Positions 1-5,543 of a stretch of DNA of 53,030 bases are shown piece by piece. Numbering within the stretch: the stretch's first letter is position 1; every line of letters begins with the position of its first letter. Location of the stretch: assembly GCA_945901795.1 (NCBI GenBank), contig CAMDLP010000017.1, forward strand, positions 1-53,030. The letters are read 5' to 3'. The DNA is from Akkermansia muciniphila. GTDB lineage: Bacteria > Verrucomicrobiota > Verrucomicrobiia > Verrucomicrobiales > Akkermansiaceae. A program made the position numbers and the translations under genes. The notes under the pieces are model-generated. The model saw only the letters and a list, made by a program, of their open reading frames with translations. It was not told the DNA's origin and searched no databases.

Positions 1-2
1 GG

Positions 3-287
3 CGCGCCCGGCAACAATCGCGGGGGCATGAGCGATTTTGGACAGGAGCGAACGCGACGTGCCCCGAAGGGGCGAAGGCGCGTGTGGAGCGCCTGAGTCA
101 ATCGGGCCCTACCGCGATTTCCAACGGCTCCGCCTGCAGGTCCAGCAGCGATACGCCGAGCCATGTGATCAAGGCGATGGGCTACAGCGACGATGAAGCG
201 AATGAGGCGATTCGCCTGAGCTGGTGCCACCTGACGCCGGAGGTGGATTGGAAGGCGGTGGCGGTGAGGATTTTAAGTTTGCGATAA
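3..287 (+). pseudogene. C-terminal fragment of a NifS/IscS-type cysteine desulfurase
   Basis: The last ~55 residues match the C-terminus of class V aminotransferase cysteine desulfurases: the active-site loop region reads [20 protein letters not shown] and is followed by an EAIRLSW block, as in IscS 'GSACxSGSxxPSHVLxAMG...A.gSiRlS'. The loop cysteine is present. The frame stays open to the window edge, but residues before about position 110 do not resemble the rest of a desulfurase, and the upstream DNA looks like low-information intergenic sequence. I therefore read it as a decayed 3' remnant rather than the end of an intact gene; a GTG at 84 could start a 67-residue peptide. If the true gene extends left of the window this would be wrong. 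It ends 8 bp from the stop of the converging gene at 295. Confidence 0.6.
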
Positions 288-294
288 GTCGTTA

Positions 295-897
295 TCAGGC
301 CTCTGTTGCGTCCGAGTCCCTCGGACGGAAATACCCGATAATGCTCCGCTTGGGATCGCGGACACACCACTGGACGTGGCACTTTTCTGAGAGTTTGGAA
401 CCTTCAAAAAGTTCTCCGCCTTCGAAAAATGGCGCTCGCACGGTGTGATACGCTAGAAGCCCCCCGGCTTCACGTGTCTCATGGAGAAAGTTCACAACAG
501 CGCAATCGAGATGCCGTCTTACCAAGTCAGCATCACCTTTGTATCCAGGTTCGTTGGTCGGGAGGGGTTCGCCTGTGATTTTACTTAGACGGCGGAACCC
601 CTCGAATGCCACTTTCACAAGTTCCAAGCTCGATTCCTCGGCGAGATCCAAACAGTTTCCTGGATCAATGATCGCGCCAACAACGGCGGGAGTTTTGATT
701 TTTTGGGATTTTGATCGGGCGAGCAGTTTGGCCCATGAAAGCGCCCTAGCCGGGTTGTTTTCCCAAAAATACGCACCTGATCCAAGCCAGTCGTAAGTGT
801 TGGTGCTGGATCGAACTTCCGCCTGGCCATTGAGTATGGCTTCCGCGACATCCCGATCACAGCCGTGATAGCCCAAAACCAAGCCCGGAATCCTCAT
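295..897 (-). CDS. ADP-ribosyltransferase-like protein, candidate toxin
   Basis: A 200-residue soluble protein. Near the N-terminus it has a 'GYHGC' strand (residues 9-13) and about 30 residues later 'LGSGAYFWENNPARALSWA' (38-56). A His-Gly pair followed by a Gly-x-Tyr-Phe strand and an Ala-rich helix is the layout of PARP/diphtheria-toxin-like ADP-ribosyltransferases (H-Y-[E/Q] class) and of DUF3990-like toxins. Acidic candidates for the third catalytic position lie near 165-170 (FFEGGELFEG). No signal peptide or membrane segment is seen. Its ATG overlaps the stop of the upstream 89-codon gene by ATGA, so the two are translationally coupled in the order expected for antitoxin-toxin operons. 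The fold assignment is by motif only; toxin activity is inference. An alternative is a housekeeping ADP-ribosyl or RNA-modifying enzyme of unknown role. Confidence 0.6.
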   Translation of the reverse strand: MRIPGLVLGYHGCDRDVAEAILNGQAEVRSSTNTYDWLGSGAYFWENNPARALSWAKLLARSKSQKIKTPAVVGAIIDPGNCLDLAEESSLELVKVAFEGFRRLSKITGEPLPTNEPGYKGDADLVRRHLDCAVVNFLHETREAGGLLAYHTVRAPFFEGGELFEGSKLSEKCHVQWCVRDPKRSIIGYFRPRDSDATEA

Positions 898-1163
898 CCG
901 CCGTAGCGTTTCGTGAGACCGCCTGTTTGCTTCACAAATCCGTGTTCGACAAGAAACTCCTTGGCTTTGCCTTCACGAATCAACTTGTCTGCAAAATCGC
1001 GAATGATCCGTATTTCCGCCTTACGATCATCATTCCGAGGGTTGTTGGACTTTTCCTTGGGCACAGGGAAGCAAAGCACGATCATGCCGGGCTGACGAGT
1101 GGAATTTAGGGCGATCACGAGCTCTTCGGTTCTCAAGGAATTGGCTGGATCCGCGAATTCCAC
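894..1163 (-). CDS. small protein coupled to the ART-like gene, candidate antitoxin
   Basis: An 89-residue charged protein with no recognised domain. The start is taken as GTG at 1163, with GAAGGA 3 nt upstream; the frame is open for 19 more codons without a better start. The N-terminal part contains a predicted strand (MIVLCFPVP), the middle is Lys/Arg/Asn rich, and the C-terminal third is a helix ending in 'KEFLVEHGFVKQTGGLTKRYGG'-like sequence. A tail of the form FL..aGi....G.Lt..Y is common in small proteins encoded upstream of toxins and of orphan enzymes, but that is recollection of a pattern, not a family match. It overlaps the downstream ART-like gene by 4 nt. Function as antitoxin or specificity partner is inference. 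Confidence 0.5.
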   Translation of the reverse strand: MEFADPANSLRTEELVIALNSTRQPGMIVLCFPVPKEKSNNPRNDDRKAEIRIIRDFADKLIREGKAKEFLVEHGFVKQTGGLTKRYGG

Positions 1164-1209
1164 TTTTCCTTCGAAGGTCCGTAGCCGATGGTTTCCTCGC
1201 GGAGATGCC

Positions 1210-1344
1210 GTTGCTGAGTTTCATCGGCACCGCACCCGGCGTGCGGCCGATGCGCATGGCGAGATCGACGATCACCGGTTGCTTTCCATCGAACTGCCCG
1301 AAGCGGAGCTTGTGGTAGAGATTGAGGACGATGAGGAGCGGGTC
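1210..1344 (-). pseudogene. N-terminal fragment of an HNH-endonuclease-family protein
   Basis: Translated on the minus strand this stretch gives about 45 residues including 'LNLYHKLRFGQFDGKQPVI' and 'DLAMRIGRTPGAVPMKLSN'. This is the conserved amino-terminal module of a large family of putative HNH restriction-type endonucleases (pattern LaLnLYc..pFGr.h..nP.iieLA..lGRtpsaVamKL.NfasLDp). The match stops at 'KLSN', where the usual 'FASLDP' should follow, and no HNH core is found downstream in any frame. The remnant is immediately followed by the three-palindrome cluster (1354-1419) on its 5' side and by the candidate antitoxin gene on its 3' side. It is a remnant, not a functional gene. Confidence 0.6.
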
Positions 1345-1353
1345 GGAGTGCGT

Positions 1354-1419
1354 GGGACATGTCCCCGCTTTCCCACTGGCCGACATGTCGGCCAGTGGGA
1401 AGCTCCGACATGTCGGAGC
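1354..1419. repeat. cluster of three perfect palindromes centred on ACATGT
   Basis: Three perfect palindromes lie almost end to end: 1354-1365 (12 bp, GGGACATGTCCC), 1370-1401 (32 bp) and 1402-1419 (18 bp, GCTCCGACATGTCGGAGC). All share the central hexamer ACATGT and the last two share CCGACATGTCGG. The second and third abut directly. The 32-bp unit would form a 16-bp stem with no loop as cruciform, or is better seen as a dyad protein-binding site. It is not followed by a T run on either strand, so it is not an intrinsic terminator. I find no other copy of CCGACATGTCGG in the window. Confidence 0.85.
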
Positions 1420-1497
1420 AGTCCAGACCGGCCGTCCCGGCTCAAATACCCATCGTCCCGGCTTTGCGTCCCTTGGGGACCTCTGCGGCTCTGCGGT

Positions 1498-1692
1498 TCA
1501 CCCTTTGCCGTCGAGGTATTTCCAGGTGCCTTGGTAGCGTTTGAAGCGGGAGTGTTCGTGGAGTTCTCGGGCTTGGCCGTCCTCGAAATATTCGGCGCGG
1601 AACTCGACTTTTCCGACCTTGTCTGCGGCTCCGCCCTTGGAGGATCCGAGGATGGTTAGGAAGCGCCAGTTCGCCTCGTGGATCTGCGAAAT
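1498..1692 (-). pseudogene. C-terminal fragment of a YchJ-like (UPF0225) protein
   Basis: On the minus strand the frame ending at the TGA of 1498-1500 encodes 64 residues that run from an in-frame stop at 1693-1695: 'IHEANWRFLTILGSSKGG' then 'VGKVEFRAEYFEDGQARELH' then 'EHSRFKRYQGTWKYLDGKG'. This aligns with the NTF2-like half of YchJ (E. coli: HTEWLGLTV...GFVSFVARFTEGG...ERSRFLKENGQWYYIDG). The N-terminal SEC-C zinc motif of YchJ is missing because the frame is closed before it, and no ATG is present in frame. It is a decayed remnant abutting the helicase gene. The longer open frames on both strands here are shadows. Confidence 0.6.
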
Positions 1693-1740
1693 TCATACCG
1701 GTTGCCCGCCGGCGAATCCGCTGTCAGGGTGGGTGCGCGC

Positions 1741-3783
1741 ATGGCTCGTCAATACACCCTTCACCGCCCGCAAACGGTCGCGGCATCCGGCATCGATTAC
1801 GTGGCGGCGCTGAACGCGGAGCAATACGAGGCGGTGTCCTCGCCGCCGGGGAAGGCGCTGGTCATCGCCGGTGCCGGTTCCGGGAAAACCCGCACGCTGA
1901 CCTACCGGGTGGCGTGGCTGCTAGACCACGGGATCGAGTCGAAACAAGTGCTGCTGCTCACCTTCACGAACAAGGCGGCGCGGGAAATGATCGAGCGCGT
2001 GCGCGAGCTGGTGCCGCACGACACGTCGGACTTGTGGGCCGGGACGTTTCACTCCGTCGGCAGCCGGATCCTGCGGCGGCATGCGGAGGATCTCGGGTTC
2101 ACCCGCTCGTTTTCAATCCTCGACCGCGACGACCAGAAATCGCTGCTCTCCTCGGTCATCGCGAAGTGCGACATCGACACCAAGCAGCGCCGGTTTCCGA
2201 AGGCGGACGTGCTGGCCTCGATGTTCAGCCTCATCGAAAACACCGGCGCGACGCTGGAGGAGGTCATCGCTGCCAGATACGACCATTTCTACGACTGGAC
2301 GGAAAAAATCGAGCTCGTCCGCGCCGGCTACATCGCGAAGAAGCAGGAGACGAACTCGATGGATTTCGACGACCTGCTGGTGATGGCCGTGCGCCTGTTC
2401 GAGGAACGGCCCGACGTGCTGGAACTCTATCAACAGAAATTCAGACACATCCTGGTGGACGAGTATCAGGACACCAACTCGGTGCAGGGCCGGATGATCG
2501 ACCTGCTCGTCGGCGAAAAGAACAGCCTGATGGCGGTGGGTGACGATGCGCAGTCGATCTACTCGTGGCGTGGCGCGGACATGGAGCACATCCTCGGGTT
2601 TCCGGTGCGCTATCCGGGTTCCAAGGTTTTCACGATCGAGACCAACTACCGCAGCGTGCCGGAAATCCTCGATCTATCCAACGCGGCGATCCGCGTGAAC
2701 TCCGGGCGATTTGAAAAAGACCTGCGCTCGTCACGGGAGGCAGCCGGGGCGAAACCGGCGCTCGTCGCGCTGGAAGATCCGCGTGCGCAGGCGGCGTTCG
2801 TGGCGCAGCGGATGCTGGAGCTGCGCGACGAGGGGATTCCGCTGGAGCAGATGGCGGTGCTCTATCGGGCGCATTTCCAGAGCCTGGAAATCCAGATGGA
2901 GCTGACGGTGCGCGGGATTCCGTTCGGGATCACCAGCGGGCTGCGGTTTTTCGAGCAGGCGCACATCAAGGACATCGCCGCGTTCATGCGCTTCGTGGTG
3001 AACCGCCGCGACGAGGTGAGTTTCATGCGGATGGTCAACCTGCTGCCCGGCTGCGGGCCGGTCGCGGCGCAAAAGCTGTGGGATTCCTGGCTGAAGAGCG
3101 GTTGGGCCGGCAAGGAGGAGTTGCCACCGAAGTGGTCGGAGTTGTTTCTGAAATTCAAGGTGCCGAAGAAGGCGGTGAAGCACTGGGAACAACTTTGTTA
3201 TGTCCTGGACGAGCTCACGCCGGGCGGCGAGTTCGCGCGGCCGTCCGAGATGATTTTCAGCATCCTCGAGGGCGTTTATGACGAGTATCTCAAGGCGAGC
3301 TTCGAGAACTTTGAGAACCGCCGCAGCGACATCGAGCAGCTCTCGCAGTATGGCGGCAGCTTCGACGACATCCTCGATTTCCTCGCCCAACTCTCGCTGA
3401 TGAGCTCGGTGGACGGCGAGCCGACCGGCGACAAGAGCGAGCGCGATGACGAGAAAGTCACGCTCTCCTCGATCCATCAGGCCAAAGGGCTGGAGTGGAA
3501 GGTCGTGTTCCTGATCTGGCTGGTGGACGGCCAGTTTCCCAACGGCCGCATCCTCGAAGCCGAGGACGAGCCGATGCTGGAGGAGGAGCGGCGCTTGTTC
3601 TATGTGGCGCTGACGAGGGCGAAGGACGACCTTTATCTAACCTTCCCGATGATGAACCCCAAGTCCTACACCGGCGACGTCATCTGCCGGCCATCGAGGT
3701 TCCTGGAGGATTTCCCGGCGGAGCTCGTCGAGGAATGGAACGTGGGAAGCGACGACGCTTGGAACGACGACGAGCCGTTTTGA
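1741..3783 (+). CDS. UvrD/PcrA/Rep-type superfamily 1A 3'-5' DNA helicase
   Basis: A 680-residue ATP-dependent helicase. All SF1A motifs are visible: Walker A GAGSGKT (44-50), motif Ia 'LTFTNKAAREM', motif II 'VDEYQDTN', motif III 'GDDAQSIYSWRGAD', motif IV 'IETNYRSVPEIL', motif V 'VTLSSIHQAKGLEWKVVF', motif VI 'RLFYVALTRAKDDLYL'. These enzymes unwind DNA during excision repair, mismatch repair and clearing of stalled forks. Length is slightly below UvrD/PcrA (about 720); the variable C-terminal tail is short and ends in an acidic DDEPF, as in several PVC homologues. Start chosen at ATG 1741; an upstream GTG at 1678 would add 21 residues that do not look conserved. It stands alone; upstream lies only the YchJ remnant. 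Confidence 0.93.
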   Translation: MARQYTLHRPQTVAASGIDYVAALNAEQYEAVSSPPGKALVIAGAGSGKTRTLTYRVAWLLDHGIESKQVLLLTFTNKAAREMIERVRELVPHDTSDLWAGTFHSVGSRILRRHAEDLGFTRSFSILDRDDQKSLLSSVIAKCDIDTKQRRFPKADVLASMFSLIENTGATLEEVIAARYDHFYDWTEKIELVRAGYIAKKQETNSMDFDDLLVMAVRLFEERPDVLELYQQKFRHILVDEYQDTNSVQGRMIDLLVGEKNSLMAVGDDAQSIYSWRGADMEHILGFPVRYPGSKVFTIETNYRSVPEILDLSNAAIRVNSGRFEKDLRSSREAAGAKPALVALEDPRAQAAFVAQRMLELRDEGIPLEQMAVLYRAHFQSLEIQMELTVRGIPFGITSGLRFFEQAHIKDIAAFMRFVVNRRDEVSFMRMVNLLPGCGPVAAQKLWDSWLKSGWAGKEELPPKWSELFLKFKVPKKAVKHWEQLCYVLDELTPGGEFARPSEMIFSILEGVYDEYLKASFENFENRRSDIEQLSQYGGSFDDILDFLAQLSLMSSVDGEPTGDKSERDDEKVTLSSIHQAKGLEWKVVFLIWLVDGQFPNGRILEAEDEPMLEEERRLFYVALTRAKDDLYLTFPMMNPKSYTGDVICRPSRFLEDFPAELVEEWNVGSDDAWNDDEPF

Positions 3784-4030
3784 AGCAGGCGCTCCCGATG
3801 GACTCCTGGACCGGGTTGTTTATCGCGCGGCCTCCGCGGCGATGTGTCCTGCAAAGCTGGCGAAACCCATAGGACCGTCGTCAATCTTTGCGGCTGGTTG
3901 CGCGAGGAAAAGCAAAACTGCAAGGAATTTGCTCTCTGCGGTGCTATCTCTTTCCGGCACCTTTCGGCAGCCTACCTTGGCGCTGGTCTTGCGGAGCGGT
4001 GAGGTATGGCGGCGGGTCATCTGACAGAAT
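3784..4030. other. gene-free spacer between convergent genes
   Basis: A 247-bp interval between the 3' ends of the helicase and the polysaccharide deacetylase. Short open frames exist on both strands (about 60 residues each) but show no recognisable family and overlap each other; I do not call them. No strong stem-T-run terminator is visible. Confidence 0.5.
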
Positions 4031-5218
4031 TTACTCGCCGTCGGGAAGATAGGCGGCTTCGCGGTCGATTTGGAAAGACCAGCGGAGCGGAGCTTCCACG
4101 GGTTTGCCGGCGGTATCTTTCCACGTGATGGCCACTTGGCAACTCGTCTGGCGGAGGCGGCGGTTGACTTGCCAGGAGAACTTTTTGGTTTCGGCGGAGA
4201 AACTGGCGGGAACTTCGCCGAAGCCGGAGATCTTCATCGTGAGTGTCGCGGGGTCCAGGTTTTCGACGGTGGATAGATCGGCGGAAATTTCCGGCAGGCG
4301 TGAATTGACGATGGCGCCGGCTTCAGGAGTCACGGGCAATGGAGTGGTCTGGGCGATTCCGGCGATGGCACTGCCGGGCTCCGCGGCGCTTCCGCCCTCG
4401 CGGAAGGTGGTCGCGGTTTCGAAAATCTTGTCGTAGTTGCCGAGGATGATGTAGCGCGGCAGCAGGCTATCTGGCAGCGCGCGTTTGATCTTGCCGGGCA
4501 GCACCGTGAACATGTGGGTATAGCCGAATTCCTCGCCGAGCTTGGGCATTTCCTCGGTGTGAAATCCGCCGGGATAAGCGTAGGTCGTGACTTTCACGAG
4601 GAACTTCGACTCGATGAAGCGTTTCGATTCGCCGATTTCCTTGCGGAGGTAGGCGTCGAATTCATGCTCTCCCTTTTTCCTAAAATTCTTCACCGTGAGT
4701 GGATAGGGATGGCTGACAGAATGGCTGCCGACCGTCGCTCCGCCGGTGATCATCTCCTGGATCATCGGGGTGGTGAGGGCTTTGCCGCCGCCATCGACGT
4801 AGTTCTTGTAAAGGAAGATGGTGAACGGGAATCCGAACTCCTTGAGGATCGGATAGGCGTCGGTGTAAACCGATTTCCAGCCGTCGTCGAAGGTGATGAG
4901 GATGGCTTGTTTGGGGATCTCCTTCTCGCCTTTTTTCCAGGCGGTGAATTCATCCAGCGTGATCACCTTGAGCCCGAGTTGGCGGATGGTCTCCATCTGC
5001 TTGCGGAATTTCGAGGTGTGAATGCGCATCGCGGTTTCCGGCAAGTTCTCGGCGAGGTCGTGGTAGCCGAGGATGGAAACGCGGACGCCGTCATCGGGAA
5101 TCGCGGGATCCTCCACCGGCGGCGCGACGGGTGCCAGAGGGATCTCGGGCACGGGAGCATCTTGCGCCCACGAGCAGATACTGGTGATAAGGGTGAGAAG
5201 CAGGGCGAATTTCGTCAT
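4031..5218 (-). CDS. secreted polysaccharide deacetylase (NodB/CE4 family)
   Basis: A 395-residue protein with an N-terminal signal peptide (MTKFALLLTLITSICSWAQDA). The NodB homology domain spans about 45-260: 'SILGYHDLAE', motif 1 'ITFDDGWKS' with the catalytic-base and metal-binding Asp pair, then 'GATVGSHSVSHPYP' giving the H-x3-H metal ligands, and 'TTYAYPGGFHT' for motif 3. CE4 enzymes remove acetyl groups from N-acetylglucosamine polymers or peptidoglycan. The last ~110 residues form a Thr/Ser/Pro-containing segment with beta-rich Ig-like character ('LSTVENLDPATLTMKISGFG') and no named domain. It is monocistronic and convergent with the helicase. Substrate (peptidoglycan, exopolysaccharide) cannot be told from sequence. 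Confidence 0.9.
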   Translation of the reverse strand: MTKFALLLTLITSICSWAQDAPVPEIPLAPVAPPVEDPAIPDDGVRVSILGYHDLAENLPETAMRIHTSKFRKQMETIRQLGLKVITLDEFTAWKKGEKEIPKQAILITFDDGWKSVYTDAYPILKEFGFPFTIFLYKNYVDGGGKALTTPMIQEMITGGATVGSHSVSHPYPLTVKNFRKKGEHEFDAYLRKEIGESKRFIESKFLVKVTTYAYPGGFHTEEMPKLGEEFGYTHMFTVLPGKIKRALPDSLLPRYIILGNYDKIFETATTFREGGSAAEPGSAIAGIAQTTPLPVTPEAGAIVNSRLPEISADLSTVENLDPATLTMKISGFGEVPASFSAETKKFSWQVNRRLRQTSCQVAITWKDTAGKPVEAPLRWSFQIDREAAYLPDGE

Positions 5219-5543
5219 GAAAGAGGTGGGAGGTTATTCCTGAAATCCGCCGCGTGGAAGCCGAAAGACAAGCTTTGGAAGGGGAGGCACGGCGGATTTC
5301 TGCACGGAACTTGAATCATTGGTCCCAATGGAGTTGCGCTGTTTTACTTGCCGTTGGGAGGAATTGACGATTGATGAATGACGATTGTTGATTTGCGATC
5401 GGAACAGGGAGGCGGGAAGACGCGCGCCTTTTAACAGAAAAAAACCCTCTTCCCACCTATGCACCTTATACGCCGAGTTCTCCTTTGCCCCCCCCCAAAT
5501 ATTGGTGTAAGATCAACCAAAAATCATTCGTTTGCATAAAAAT
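5219..5543. other. divergent intergenic region with degenerate repeat tract and C9 run
   Basis: This 325-bp interval separates the divergent deacetylase and cytochrome genes and should hold both promoters. It contains a short degenerate repeat (around 5365-5395: TTGACGATTGATGAATGACG followed by ATTGTTGATT), an AT-rich stretch just before the + strand start, and a run of nine C at 5488-5496. No riboswitch or RNA gene is recognised. Confidence 0.5.

Noticed and set aside
1099-1813. Several overlapping open frames on both strands over the HNH/YchJ fragments
   Set aside because: They lack recognisable families, overlap each other, and only the two fragment frames carry real protein similarity.
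3820-4024. Opposed ~60-residue frames between helicase and deacetylase
   Set aside because: Low complexity, mutually overlapping, no ribosome-binding site of note and no known family.
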